DNA of 64,000 bases. Origin: Nocardioides alcanivorans. Its GTDB lineage: Bacteria; Actinomycetota; Actinomycetes; Propionibacteriales; Nocardioidaceae. Where the stretch lies: positions 153,627 through 217,626 of the forward strand of contig NZ_JAKGRW010000004.1 of the NCBI RefSeq assembly GCF_021555175.1, read 5' to 3'. The notes below the pieces were generated by a model. It did no database searches, was not told where the DNA came from, and worked only from the letters and a program-made list of their open reading frames with translations. Shown here one piece after another: positions 48,901 through 57,756 of this stretch. Made by a program: the position numbers and the translations under genes. Every line of letters begins with the position of its first letter. The stretch's first letter is position 1.

Positions 48901-49472
48901 GAGTCGTCGAGCAACGTGGTGGTTTGCACGTCGGAGGCTCCGACCTCCACCAGATTGCCGAGTCCGAGCACTTCCAGCACGGTCAGGCCGGCCAAGGAGG
49001 TCTTGGCGTCGGAGAGGACCCGCTGACCATTGGTGGCCGGGATGCAGGTGTTTGCGTCGGTGTAGGAAGCCTCGGTGTCGCCTGAGATCACACCGAGGTC
49101 CGCCACGGGGGAGAGGTTGAGTGGCAGCAGGGTGCTCGCGGCGGGGTTCTGGCTCGGCGGAGCGCTGCTGCTCTGCTCGTCGACAGTGATCGGAAGGCCG
49201 ACGACCGACAACTGCGCGTTCCTGGAGAGCGCCGACGCGTTGGCGCTGGGTGCGGTGCTGTCGACAGCAGCCTCGGCGTGTCCGAGCACGAGCCCAGCGA
49301 GACTCCCGCCGAGGAGGCTGGCCGATAGTGTCGCCACGTCGGCCTGAGCGCTTGCTCCGTACGCCGCCGGTAGTGGTGCAGCGCTGGCTGGCGTGCTGCC
49401 CAGCGTGACCATCGTGAGTGTGGCGGCGAGGGACAGGCTGGCTGCCCCCGCTATCGCTCTGCGGATTCTCAT
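45957..49472 (-). CDS. Secreted thrombospondin-3-repeat/Ig-like surface protein
   Basis: The product is 1171 residues. A signal peptide (1-31, cleavage after ASA) leads to a unique domain of about 310 residues. Then come acidic calcium-binding type 3 repeats (about 345-508; [24 protein letters not shown]). Five Ig-like repeats of about 90 residues follow (510-967; [14 protein letters not shown] cores). A second set of type 3 repeats (969-1171) is strongly Lys-rich (KKGKKAKN). It should bind calcium and span the wall or act as an adhesin. There is no LPXTG motif or C-terminal helix, so the basic tail may hold it to anionic wall polymers (inference). The start has GGAGG 10 bp upstream. Confidence 0.85.
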   Translation of the reverse strand: MRIRRAIAGAASLSLAATLTMVTLGSTPASAAPLPAAYGASAQADVATLSASLLGGSLAGLVLGHAEAAVDSTAPSANASALSRNAQLSVVGLPITVDEQSSSAPPSQNPAASTLLPLNLSPVADLGVISGDTEASYTDANTCIPATNGQRVLSDAKTSLAGLTVLEVLGLGNLVEVGASDVQTTTLLDDSDGDDASDVVSTAKATVGDIGLLGGTVRVEVTSPVTLRATSNGTTGTAGFVDPPIVVAHLGSTEIPIPLNGTPVDVAVPNPLVDLKITAFSPTDQSNGATGEADLQSLLRIQLKVLAVLPGVPAVADVDLSLVPLHVKATAPTGGVECPVAPIDSDGDGLSDEEEDELGTDPNNPDTDGDGLSDYEEVHGTENPFGNEPTDPLEADSDGDGLTDGEEVTGSENNLYDNEPTNPNEADTDGDGLTDSQEIDLTGTDPNNPDTDGDGTNDFDSDNDGDGLTNGEEVTGSENDDFDNEPTNPNEADTDGDGINDGDEIDNQTNPNDANSPAATTIVTPAAGSTTSDTTPTVTGTTEPNRDVVVTISDGTTDVATGTVTAGPDGNWTFTPDTDLPDGDYTVTVDGDANGVGVDDTRDFTIDSAAPSDTVIISPAEGDVINDATPEITGTGEPDTQITVTIDDGDPVTVDVDADGNWAHTPDADLSDGEHTVTVEGNGTTDDVTFTVDTEAPEAPAITAPADGSTTANPTPTVTGTGEPGATVAVEVDGNLVGSPIVDSSGNWELTLTTPLAPGPHTITVTQTDEAGNTSDADSVDFTVGAATVADTVITSPADGDQIADATPEITGTGEPGTDVTVTIDDGDPVTVPVDQDGNWSHTPGADLTEGEHTVTVEGNGTTDDVTFTVDTEAPAQPVITSPSEGDTVTDTTPTVTGTGEPGATIAVTVDGSPAGTSTVGPDGNWSFDISTPLANGPHTVEVTQSDEAGNESDPAEVGFTVDGLPVDTDGDGLTDDEEAELGTDPRKKDTDGDGLTDFQEVKGSANTKYGKLPTNPLNKDTDGDGINDGVEVKGFKIKQKVAKKGKKAKNIGKVFTNPNNKDTDGDGINDGKERKGFKVKQKVLTKKKSYRIGKVMTDPTKKDTDGDGLTDKQERTGSKNKRYKKRKTDPTHWDTDRGGKSDGREVKKGSDPTRYTSGPLNPRVIMPRLF

Positions 49473-49898
49473 TTCCCGGGATCCTCCCTCTGCCCCCATC
49501 AGGGGGTTAAGAACAATTGCGGTGCGTGATGCCGAGGACAGCGTTACTGGTCCAGACCGGACCTGTCCTCGCTTTGACAAAACTCCCCCAGATTGGGGAT
49601 GTGCATCAGTCGTGATCGTGCTTTGTTCACGAGCAACGACAGGGCGGCGCGTTGGTGACGAAGTCCGCGAACGTTTCCCGCGCACAGCCGGGCCACGGGC
49701 CGGCGCCGGGGGTGCACGCGGTCTGTGGGAGGCCCCGGTTGGACGGGTGTGACCCCACCCGCGTAGTCTTTATTGTTGCGCCAGAAGTCTGCTTGCGTCC
49801 CGGACAGAGAGGATGCTCGCTCACCGCCCCGATGAGGCGGTGAAACCGGGCTGGTGGCGTGTCCGCACGACTCCATCCACCGAGGAATCCTTTCCCCT
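49473..49898. other. Divergent intergenic region of the surface protein gene and rpsA
   Basis: These 426 bp hold no convincing gene. A 9-bp-arm inverted repeat (CGAGGACAG at 49533-49541 and CTGTCCTCG at 49563-49571) lies near the surface-protein side. TTGACA at 49573-49578 could be a -35 box. Near rpsA, TTGGAC at 49738-49743 and TAGTCT at about 49763-49768 are weak promoter candidates with a 19-bp spacer. The long stretch before rpsA leaves room for an untranslated leader. Confidence 0.4.
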
Positions 49899-51368
49899 AT
49901 GACGAGCACCATCTCCTCTCTTCCTGACTACGACGCCCCGCAGGTCGCGATCAATGACATCGGGTCGGAAGAGGACTTCCTGGCCGCCATCGACCAGACG
50001 ATCAAGTACTTCAACGACGGCGACATCGTCGACGGCACCATCGTCAAGGTGGACCGCGACGAGGTCCTGCTGGACATCGGCTACAAGACCGAGGGCGTCA
50101 TCCCCTCGCGCGAGCTGTCCATCAAGCACGACGTGGACCCCTCCGAGGTCGTCTCCGTCGGCGACTCCGTCGAGGCGCTCGTCCTCCAGAAGGAGGACAA
50201 GGAAGGCCGCCTGATCCTGTCCAAGAAGCGCGCACAGTACGAGCGCGCCTGGGGCACCATCGAGCAGGTCAAGGAAGAGGACGGCGTCGTCGAGGGCACC
50301 GTCATCGAGGTCGTCAAGGGCGGCCTCATCCTCGACATCGGCCTCCGTGGCTTCCTCCCGGCGTCGCTGGTGGAGATGCGTCGCGTCCGCGACCTGCAGC
50401 CCTACGTCGGTCAGACCCTCGAGGCCAAGATCATCGAGCTCGACAAGAACCGCAACAACGTGGTCCTGTCGCGCCGTGCCTGGCTCGAGCAGACCCAGTC
50501 CGAGGTTCGCCAGGGCTTCTTGACCCAGCTCCAGAAGGGTCAGATCCGCAAGGGTGTCGTCTCCTCGATCGTCAACTTCGGTGCGTTCGTCGACCTCGGT
50601 GGCGTCGACGGCCTGGTGCACGTCTCCGAGCTGTCCTGGAAGCACATCGACCACCCGTCCGAGGTCGTCACCGTGGGCGACGAGGTCACCGTCGAGGTGC
50701 TCGACGTCGACATGGACCGCGAGCGCGTCTCCCTGTCGCTCAAGGCCACCCAGGAAGACCCGTGGCAGCACTTCGCCCGCACCCACCAGATCGGTCAGAT
50801 CGTGCCCGGCAAGGTCACCAAGTTGGTGCCCTTCGGCTCGTTCGTCCGTGTCGAGGAGGGCATCGAGGGCCTCGTGCACATCTCCGAGCTGGCCGAGCGC
50901 CACGTGGAGATCCCCGAGCAGGTCGTCCAGGTCAACGACGACGTCATGGTCAAGATCATCGACATCGACCTCGAGCGTCGCCGGATCTCGCTGTCGCTCA
51001 AGCAGGCCAACGAGACCGCCACGGCTGCCGACGCGGAGGAGTTCGACCCGACGCTCTACGGCATGACGGCGTCGTACGACGAGCAGGGCAACTACATCTA
51101 CCCCGAGGGCTTCGACCCCGAGACCGGCGAATGGCTCGAGGGCTACGACGAGCAGCGCATCGCCTGGGAAGAGCAGTACGCCAAGGCGCACGCCCGCTGG
51201 GAGGCACACGTCAAGCAGCAGGCCGAGGCCAAGGTTGCCGAGGCGGAGGCTGGCGAGGCCACCTCCTACTCGAGCCAGCCGGAGGCCGACACGACCGCCA
51301 CTGGCGGCTCGCTGGCTTCTGACGAGGCGCTGCAGGCGCTTCGCGAGAAGCTCACCGGTGGCGCCTGA
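49899..51368 (+). CDS. rpsA: 30S ribosomal protein S1
   Basis: The protein is 489 residues with four S1 RNA-binding domains, at roughly 36-105, 123-190, 208-276 and 293-362. Motifs include DEVLLDIGYKTEGVIP, VSSIVNFGAFVDLGGVDGLVH and VTKLVPFGSFVRVEEGIEGLVH. The C-terminal 120 residues are Glu/Tyr-rich and unstructured in look, as in other actinobacteria. S1 helps mRNAs bind the small ribosomal subunit. ATG 49899 is used; the longer frame from 49854 adds non-conserved residues. The gene is intact. Confidence 0.96.
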   Translation: MTSTISSLPDYDAPQVAINDIGSEEDFLAAIDQTIKYFNDGDIVDGTIVKVDRDEVLLDIGYKTEGVIPSRELSIKHDVDPSEVVSVGDSVEALVLQKEDKEGRLILSKKRAQYERAWGTIEQVKEEDGVVEGTVIEVVKGGLILDIGLRGFLPASLVEMRRVRDLQPYVGQTLEAKIIELDKNRNNVVLSRRAWLEQTQSEVRQGFLTQLQKGQIRKGVVSSIVNFGAFVDLGGVDGLVHVSELSWKHIDHPSEVVTVGDEVTVEVLDVDMDRERVSLSLKATQEDPWQHFARTHQIGQIVPGKVTKLVPFGSFVRVEEGIEGLVHISELAERHVEIPEQVVQVNDDVMVKIIDIDLERRRISLSLKQANETATAADAEEFDPTLYGMTASYDEQGNYIYPEGFDPETGEWLEGYDEQRIAWEEQYAKAHARWEAHVKQQAEAKVAEAEAGEATSYSSQPEADTTATGGSLASDEALQALREKLTGGA

Positions 51369-51411
51369 GCGCCACGCGTGAGTGACGCGATGCGTCGCTG
51401 AAGCACCAACA

Positions 51412-51441
51412 AGGGCCCGGATCCGCAAGGATCCGGGCCCT
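51412..51441 (+). terminator. Terminator of rpsA
   Basis: A perfect 13-bp stem AGGGCCCGGATCC with a GCAA tetraloop lies 43 bp after the rpsA stop. Confidence 0.85.
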
Positions 51442-51455
51442 CGTGTGTTGTCGGC

Positions 51456-51598
51456 CTAGTTGGTCGGGAAGAACGTGTCGCGGGGATGGCTGCGCGGTCG
51501 TTCTTGGGGTGGGTCATCCCGGCGCGGTCATGCAGGACGACGGGCGCCAGGACCAGGGAAAGGGCGAGGGGGACGAGGAAGAGGATCACGAGGGTCAT
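51456..51598 (-). CDS. Small single-helix membrane protein (frameshifted)
   Basis: ATG 51598 opens MTLVILFLVPLALSLVLAP, one hydrophobic helix, then a charged tail with HPKNDRAAIP. Adding one G to the run at 51482-51485 (forward strand) ends it as DTFFPTN at TAG 51456, 47 residues in all. The family is not recognised. It is divergent from the GlxA/AraC gene and shares its control region. A real coding role is plausible but not certain. Confidence 0.4.
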
Positions 51599-51621
51599 GG
51601 CAGGAATTCTTCTCCTGACTG

Positions 51622-51670
51622 TTTCCTGCCACCAGTGGCAGATGTGCATTCCCTCATTGATTTCCTGCCA
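51622..51670. promoter_or_regulatory. Repeated elements in the GlxA/AraC divergent promoter region
   Basis: TTTCCTGCCA occurs at 51622-51631 and again at 51661-51670. The first copy also runs into the inverted repeat CTGCCAC-CA-GTGGCAG. Paired direct repeats are typical AraC-family sites, so autoregulation is possible. Confidence 0.45.
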
Positions 51671-51692
51671 ATCGCGGAGCAGGATGACTGGC

Positions 51693-52655
51693 ATGAAGAA
51701 GGTCGTGGTGGTCGTCCAGGACGGAGTCGAGGCGTTCGGTCTCGGCGCGATGTGCGAGGTCTGGGCCGAGCCGCACCATGTCGAGGACGACAATCCGGTC
51801 TTCGACTTCCATGTGGTCACGCCACGGCCGGGACGGGTGCGCGGGTCCAGCGGCTTCGACCTCTTCGTCGACGAGGGGTTGGAGCTCGCGGCTGATGCCG
51901 ACCTGGTGTGCTTCGCGCCGGTGCGCGACTCCCCGGTGCCAGAACCAGAGGTGATCGAGGTCGCCCGCGCAGCCGCACGACGTGGTGCCTGGGTGTTTGC
52001 CCACTGCACGGCGGCCTGGATCCTCGGTCACGCGGGCCTGCTCGACGGCCGGCGCTACACGACCCACTGGCGGCACGCGGCTGCCATGGCCGAGGCCTTC
52101 CCGTTGGGGATCCTGGAGCCGGAGGTGCTCTATGTCGAGGACGACCGGATCGTCACGGGCGCCGGCTCCGCGGCCGGGATCGACGCAGCGCTGCACCTGA
52201 TGCGCCAGGAGTTCGGTGCGACGGTCGCCGCGACCGCCGCCCGGAGGATGGTGGTGCCGCCCCACAGGGACGGCGGCCAGGCCCAGTTCATTGCTCGCGC
52301 GGTGCCGGACTGCACGGCCGAGACGCTGGGCCCGCTGCTGCTGTGGATGCGGGAGAACCTGGCCGAAGACCTGTCGGTCCCGGTGCTCGCCCGACGCAGC
52401 AACCTGTCGACGCGGACGTTCGCGAGACGCTTCCGGGAGGAGAGCGGCACCACGCCGCACGCCTGGGTCGTCGCGCAGCGAGTGGCTGCCGCCGAGGAGT
52501 TGCTGGAGTCGACGGACGAGCCCGTGGAGTGGATCGCTGCGCGCGTCGGCCTGGGCAATGCCGCCACCTTGCGCCACCACTTCACGCGTAGCCGAGGGGT
52601 CAGCCCGCAGCAGTACCGACGTACCTTCAGGGGGCCGGAGGAGGCCTCGGCCTGA
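51693..52655 (+). CDS. GlxA-family AraC-type transcriptional regulator (DJ-1/PfpI plus HTH)
   Basis: The product is 320 residues. The N-terminal DJ-1/PfpI-like domain (KKVVVVVQDGVEAFGLG, then VFAHCTAAWILGHAGLLDG with the nucleophile-elbow Cys region) is followed by a two-helix-turn-helix AraC domain at the C-terminus (LSVPVLARRSNLSTRTFARRF and VEWIAARVGLGNAATLRHHF). It is likely an activator responding to a small molecule. ATG 51693 gives the family N-terminus; ATG 51684, three codons earlier, is possible. The convergent neighbours are alcohol and aldehyde dehydrogenase genes. Confidence 0.9.
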   Translation: MKKVVVVVQDGVEAFGLGAMCEVWAEPHHVEDDNPVFDFHVVTPRPGRVRGSSGFDLFVDEGLELAADADLVCFAPVRDSPVPEPEVIEVARAAARRGAWVFAHCTAAWILGHAGLLDGRRYTTHWRHAAAMAEAFPLGILEPEVLYVEDDRIVTGAGSAAGIDAALHLMRQEFGATVAATAARRMVVPPHRDGGQAQFIARAVPDCTAETLGPLLLWMRENLAEDLSVPVLARRSNLSTRTFARRFREESGTTPHAWVVAQRVAAAEELLESTDEPVEWIAARVGLGNAATLRHHFTRSRGVSPQQYRRTFRGPEEASA

Positions 52656-52657
52656 CG

Positions 52658-52699
52658 CACGTGGGGCCCACACCCCGCGGCGGGATGCGGGCCCACGTG
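52658..52699. terminator. Bidirectional terminator between regulator and dehydrogenase genes
   Basis: CACGTGGGGCCC (52658-52669) pairs with GGGCCCACGTG (52689-52699) with one bulged base. It lies between two convergent stops. Confidence 0.65.
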
Positions 52700-52707
52700 T
52701 GGGTGGC

Positions 52708-53823
52708 TCAGAAGAGGATGACGCCTCGTAGGTTGCGACCCTCGCGCATGTCCTTGAACCCCTGGGCGACGTCGTCGAGCTTGTAGGTGTTGGTGATCAG
52801 CTCGTCGAGCTTGAGCTTGCCCGACCTGTAGAGATCGATCATCCACGGGATGTCGGCGGTGGGCGCGGAGGCTCCGAAGAGCGACCCCTGCAGTCGCTTC
52901 TGGTAGAGGGTCAGCTCCATCGCGCTGATCGGGATGCCGAAGTCTGTCTGCTTGCCGAGTCCGGTGACCACGCAGATGCCTGCCTTGCGGATCGAGGAGA
53001 AGGCCGCACCGATGTGCTCTCCGGTCGTGACACCCACGGTGACGATGGCCGAGTCCGCTCCCTGCCCGTTGGTGAACGACTGGGCGATCGCGGTCGCCTC
53101 CTCCATGTCGGCAACCGCGTGGGTGGCGCCGAGCTTCAAGGCACTCTCGCGTTTGAAGGCGACCGGGTCCACCGCGATGATGTTGGCCGCACCCGCGTGG
53201 GCTGCGCCCTGGACCGCGTTGATCCCGATGCCGCCGACGCCCATCACGATCACGGTCTGGCCGGGATAGACCTCGGCGGAGTTGACCGCTGCGCCCCAGC
53301 CGGTGCCGACGCCGCAGCCGAGGAGGCACACGGTCTCCAGCGGGAGATCCTTGTCGACCTTGACCGCCGACTCGACGCTGATGGTCGTGTATTCGCTGAA
53401 CGTCGAAAGCCCACACGTCTGGGCGACTGGCGTGCCGTCGAGGCTCATCCGGTAGCTCTCCGGGTCGTCGGGCCGGGTGCCAGCCAGGATCAGGGCGCCG
53501 CGGTCGCAGAGGTTCTGCATGCCCTTCGCACACCAACGGCAGCGTCCGCAGGCAGCGAGGAAGGAGAAGATGACGTGGTCTCCCTCGCTCCAGCCGTAGG
53601 TCTCCGGTCCGACCTGGACCACCACGCCGGCGCCCTCGTGACCGCCACACATCGGCAGGTGCCCGACCTGGGTGTCACCTGAGGCGATGTGGTCGTCGGA
53701 GTGGCACATGCCGGCTGCGACCATCTTGATCATGAGTTCGCCGTGCCGAGGCTCGTCGAGGTCGAGCTCGGCGATCTCGTACTCGCCAGGGACTGCGCGG
53801 AGGATCGCGCCACGGGTCTTCAT
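52708..53823 (-). CDS. NDMA-type zinc alcohol dehydrogenase
   Basis: The protein is 371 residues, medium-chain dehydrogenase fold. Catalytic zinc ligands are in GMCHSDDH and GGHEGAGVV, structural zinc ligands in CGRCRWCAKGMQNLC, and the NAD motif is VMGVGGIGINAVQGA. The sequence resembles the actinobacterial group with tightly bound NAD assayed with nitrosodimethylaniline; mycofactocin dependence is known for that group but no mycofactocin genes are seen here. It is 43 bp downstream of the aldehyde dehydrogenase gene, probably one operon oxidising an alcohol to an acid. Confidence 0.88.
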   Translation of the reverse strand: MKTRGAILRAVPGEYEIAELDLDEPRHGELMIKMVAAGMCHSDDHIASGDTQVGHLPMCGGHEGAGVVVQVGPETYGWSEGDHVIFSFLAACGRCRWCAKGMQNLCDRGALILAGTRPDDPESYRMSLDGTPVAQTCGLSTFSEYTTISVESAVKVDKDLPLETVCLLGCGVGTGWGAAVNSAEVYPGQTVIVMGVGGIGINAVQGAAHAGAANIIAVDPVAFKRESALKLGATHAVADMEEATAIAQSFTNGQGADSAIVTVGVTTGEHIGAAFSSIRKAGICVVTGLGKQTDFGIPISAMELTLYQKRLQGSLFGASAPTADIPWMIDLYRSGKLKLDELITNTYKLDDVAQGFKDMREGRNLRGVILF

Positions 53824-53866
53824 CGGGTTGCTCCTGTGTCTCGTGGGGTGGTGATGCGGGTGGTGG

Positions 53867-55300
53867 TCACGGAGTGACCTGGGCGGCCATGCCCTCGCGG
53901 TAACCGTCGGCGTGCGGCGGGAGCATGCCCCACTCGCGGCGAGGGTCCACGTCGGGGGCGACGAACACGGTCCGCGCGTGGCTGAACTCCAAGAAGCCCT
54001 CGCGACCGTTGTAGTGCCCCATGCCGGAGGCGCCGACGCCACCGAACGGAGCATCGAGCATCCCCGGGTGCATCATCACGTCGTTGACGGTGACACCACC
54101 CGAGGTGGTGGAGTCGACGACCGTGCCCTGTTCCTCCGCGTCCTGACCGAAGTAGTAGAGCGCCAACGGCTTCGGGCCGGAGTTGATCTCGTCGATCACC
54201 TGGCGGAGGTCGTCGTACGTGCGCAGCACCATGGCGGGACCGAAGATCTCCTCCTGCGAGATCGCCGCGGTGGTCGGCGGGTCCACCGCCACGCGCAGCG
54301 GTCGTCGGCGTTCGGCAGAGCTGATCGGCTCTGCCGGGATCGTCTCCACGCGTACCCCCAGCCCTGCGGCCTCGTCGAGGTATCCGTCGATCCGTGCCGC
54401 GTGACGATCGGTGACGATCGCGGTGACGTCGGGGTTGCCCTCGACCGTCGGATACAACTCGGTGTAGGCCGTGCGGAGTGCCTCGACGAACGCGTCCAGG
54501 GACTCGGTCGGGACGTAGGTGGTGTCGGCGTTGACGCAGATCTGCCCGCCGTTGGTGCCCTTGGCGACGGCGATCCGGAAGGCGGCGGTGGCGATGTCTG
54601 CCGAACGGCCGATGACCACGGGCGACTTGCCGCCGAGCTCCAGGGTGACGGGTACGAGATTGCGGGCAGCGTTGGCCATCACCGCACGACCAGCGGCCTG
54701 ACCACCCGTGTAGACGATGTGATCGAACGGCAGCGACGTGAGGCTCGCTGCGACTTCCGGGCCACCGCAGATGAGCGCCACGTCGGTGGGGTCGAGGAAC
54801 TCGGTGATGGCGTCGGCAACTGCCTGTGCCGTGTTTGGGGCGATCTCCGAGGGCTTCAGCACGGCCCGGTTCCCTGCTGCGAGCACGCCTGCGAGCGGAG
54901 CCAGCAACGTGAAGACCGGCGCGTTCCAGGCGCCGAGGATCAGCACGGATCCCTTGGGTTGGTAGTGCACCGACGCGGTGGCACCCAACTGGTCGTAGGG
55001 GGCGAACGCCGAGCGCGGCTCCGACTGCATCCACCCCTCGAGGTGGTCGCGCGCGTCCTTCAGGGCCGCGAGGGACCCGAGCACGTCGTTGGCGGTCGAG
55101 TAGCCGGGGTGGCGGCCGCCGAAGTCGAGATCAGCTGCCTCGGCGATGGCGCCGTGGTGGGCAACGAGCATGTCGATCACTCGTTGGATCCGGGAGCGGC
55201 GCTCGTCGGCAGAACTGCTGCGCTGGAGGCGGAACCGCTGCTGCTGGGCCTCGAGCAGTGCGCTCGGCTGGGCATCCACGAGGGAATGTGTAGTCACCAC
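53867..55300 (-). CDS. Aldehyde dehydrogenase (coniferyl aldehyde dehydrogenase-like)
   Basis: The product is 477 residues. Catalytic Glu lies in VTLELGGKSP and catalytic Cys in TNGGQICVNADTTYVP. NAD contacts fall around GAWNAPVFTLLAPL and PSEIAPNT, and FGGVGASGMGHYNG is near the C-terminus, as in class 3-like enzymes without a long C-terminal arm. It should oxidise an aldehyde made by the alcohol dehydrogenase next to it. The start is GTG 55300 or 55297. It is intact. Confidence 0.88.
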   Translation of the reverse strand: MVTTHSLVDAQPSALLEAQQQRFRLQRSSSADERRSRIQRVIDMLVAHHGAIAEAADLDFGGRHPGYSTANDVLGSLAALKDARDHLEGWMQSEPRSAFAPYDQLGATASVHYQPKGSVLILGAWNAPVFTLLAPLAGVLAAGNRAVLKPSEIAPNTAQAVADAITEFLDPTDVALICGGPEVAASLTSLPFDHIVYTGGQAAGRAVMANAARNLVPVTLELGGKSPVVIGRSADIATAAFRIAVAKGTNGGQICVNADTTYVPTESLDAFVEALRTAYTELYPTVEGNPDVTAIVTDRHAARIDGYLDEAAGLGVRVETIPAEPISSAERRRPLRVAVDPPTTAAISQEEIFGPAMVLRTYDDLRQVIDEINSGPKPLALYYFGQDAEEQGTVVDSTTSGGVTVNDVMMHPGMLDAPFGGVGASGMGHYNGREGFLEFSHARTVFVAPDVDPRREWGMLPPHADGYREGMAAQVTP

Positions 55301-55384
55301 GCGGACGCTATGAGCCCGGTCACATCGCAGCGCTGGTGCTCCCGGTGAGCGAGAAGTCTCCCGGCGCAGCGTGGCTCGCCCAGC

Positions 55385-57212
55385 TCATGCGGCGCTCGGC
55401 GCGATCTCCCTGCCGCCACGGACGAGCTCGGCGTAGCGGCCGCCTGCCAGCAGGAGTTCTTCGTGGGTGCCGAGCTCGACCACGGCTCCGTCGTGCAGGA
55501 CGGCGATCTGGTCGGCGTTGCGGACGGTGGAGAGGCGGTGGGCGATCGTGATGGTGGTCCGGCCCTCGCTGGCTCCGTCCAACGCTTCCTGGATCAGTCT
55601 CTCCGTCTCGTTGTCGAGTGCGCTGGTGGCCTCGTCCAGCACGAGCACCAGCGGGTCGCGGAGCAGGGTTCGGGCGATCGCGAGGCGTTGCTTCTCGCCC
55701 CCGGAGAAGCGGTGGCCCCTGGCTCCGACCACCGTGTCGTAGCCATCGGGCAGTGCAGTGATCACGTCGTGGATGCGCGCAGTTCGGCAGGCTTGCTCGA
55801 GCTCCGCGTCGGTGGCGGCGGGGCGCGCATGCAGCAGGTTGTCGCGGACCGATGCGTGGAGCAGATAGGTCTCCTGCGTCACCACGCCGACCAGGTCGGC
55901 GACGTCCGTCAGGAGCAGATCGCGCAGATCGTTCCCGTCGATGCTCACCTGGCCCGTGGTCGGGTCGTGCAGTCGCGCCACCAGTGAGGCGAGGGTGCTC
56001 TTGCCGCTCCCGGTCTCGCCGACCAGGGCAAGGGTGGTGCCCGGCGGGACGTGCAGATCGATGTCGGTCAGTGCCGGGGCATCCGCACCGTAGGTGAACG
56101 AGACCCCCTCGAAGCGGACGGCACCCACCGCGCGGGTTCGGTCCACCCTGACCGGGGCGCGTGGGTCGTCGATCTCGACCGGCAGGTCCTGGTATTCGAA
56201 GATCCGGCTGAAGAGTGCCAGCGAGGCGGTGATGTCGACACCGACATTGAGCAGCGCCATCAAGGGGCGGAACAGGGTCCCCTGGAGCGCGGTGAAGGCG
56301 ACGAGGGTGCCGATCGTCATCCCGCCGGAGGTGGCCGGAAGTCCTGCAGCGAGATAGATCACCGCAGGGATGGTGGCGAAGACGATGTCCATGGTGGCCA
56401 TCCGCCAACGGCCGGCCAGGCGCGATCGGATCTCCAGGCCGACCAGGTCGTCCGAGGTCTCCTCGAACCGGCTGGTCAGGGCGGGGAGGCTCCCAGGGTC
56501 TTGCTGAGGAGCACGCCGCTGACGGAGAGACCCTCCTCGACCTGGACGTGGAGATCGGCCAGTCGCCGTTGGCGCTCGGCAGTGATCCTGTGGCGCAGGG
56601 TGGCCACTTGTCGGGTCAGCCAGATGGCGGGAGGGAGGACGACCAATGAGAGCAGGGCGAGGCGCCAGCTCAAGGTGACCATGGCCGCTGCCGTGCCCAG
56701 GACCACCGTGACGTTGGCCGCGATCGAGGTGGCCGTCGAGGTGACCACCGATTGCATGCCACTGATGTCGTGGGTGAGCCTGGACTGGACCTCGCCGCCG
56801 CGGGTCCGGGTGAAGAAGTCGATCGACTGGCGTTGGAGGTGGGCGAAGAGGTCGGTGCGCAGGCGGTGCATCACCTGTTGGCCAACGCTGGTCGAGAGCC
56901 AGGTCTGGGTCACGCCGATGGCGGCGCCGACCACGGCCACCGCGACCATGCCGGCGACCAGCCAGGCCAGCAGGGTGACGTCCTGGTGCGGGAGCGCATG
57001 GTCGATGGCGTGGCGGACCAGGAAGGGTTGAGCCAGTCCGGTCAGGGAACTGGTCATGATCAGGGCCACGATCACCGCGATCCGCTTCCGGTGCGGAGCG
57101 AAGAGTCGGGCGATGCGGGCCAGCGGGACGGGGAGTCCTCGAGCTGCCGCTGGTCGGCGGGGTCGGGGCGGGATCCTCGTGATCCCCTGCGGGTGTCCAT
57201 GGGGTTCTCCAT
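55385..57212 (-). CDS. ABC exporter (membrane plus ATPase domain; frameshifted)
   Basis: A homodimer-type exporter of 609 residues after two bases are restored (G run 57130-57133 and the CCC at 56493-56495). The membrane domain includes DFFTRTRGGEVQSRLTHDI. The ATPase has Walker [11 protein letters not shown]-loop VTQETYLLH, signature FSGGEKQRLA, Walker [12 protein letters not shown] and H-loop ITIAHRLST, all canonical, unlike the pair at the window start. The ATG at 57212 follows from the corrected frame. It is divergent from a MarR regulator, the usual pattern for a drug or metabolite exporter under local repression. Confidence 0.87.
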
Positions 57213-57249
57213 GCGATCACCCCTTTCGGGTCATCGGTTCATCATATGC

Positions 57250-57299
57250 TGAGGTTACCTCAATATGAGGTGACTGATCAAATCCAGTAGGATCGAGTC
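57250..57299. promoter_or_regulatory. MarR operator and leaderless marR promoter
   Basis: TGAGGTTACCTCA (57250-57262) is a near-perfect palindrome, and TGAGGTGACTGATCA repeats its half just after. TAGGAT at 57288-57293 ends 6 bases before the marR ATG, so the message is probably leaderless. The palindrome covers the -35 zone of marR and lies close to the exporter start, so one repressor could control both. Confidence 0.6.
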
Positions 57300-57713
57300 A
57301 TGACCGAACACCCGGCCGACCTTCTCCAGGCCGCCGCCCGCCAGTTGCGTCGGCGGCACGCGGCAGCACTGGCGCGCTGGGAGATCGCCCCGGCACAGGC
57401 CCGTGCACTGCGGGTGGTCTGCACCTCGGGCGGCCCCAGGCTGTCCGTGATCGCCGAAAGGCTGCGGATCGCGCCGCGCTCGGCGACCGAGGTCGTCGAC
57501 GCCCTGGAGGACCGTGGGCTGGTGCGCCGGCTCGCGGATCCGGGTGACAGGCGTGCCACGTGCGTGGAGCCGACGACCCGTGGGAGGGAGTTGTGCGACC
57601 TCATCGAAGCTGCCCGTGAGGCGGAGGGGGCGGCGTACCTCTCGGTGCTCTCCCCAGCAGAGCGAGCGAGCCTGGGGTCGCTCCTCGAGCGATTGCTCAG
57701 CACGGAAGAATGA
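57300..57713 (+). CDS. MarR-family transcriptional regulator
   Basis: This 137-residue winged-helix protein shows [28 protein letters not shown] for the recognition helix and [17 protein letters not shown] for the wing with its conserved DxR. It most likely represses the divergent ABC exporter gene and itself. The ligand is unknown. Confidence 0.9.
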   Translation: MTEHPADLLQAAARQLRRRHAAALARWEIAPAQARALRVVCTSGGPRLSVIAERLRIAPRSATEVVDALEDRGLVRRLADPGDRRATCVEPTTRGRELCDLIEAAREAEGAAYLSVLSPAERASLGSLLERLLSTEE

Positions 57714-57756
57714 ATCGAACCTGCGTGGCGTCGAGAATCCCAGAAGGAGCAGCCAG

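Noticed and set aside
45297..49085. A 1262-codon plus-strand frame rich in Val/Gly/Asp
   Set aside because: It is antisense to the repeat protein and methyltransferase genes and is produced by their repeat codons.
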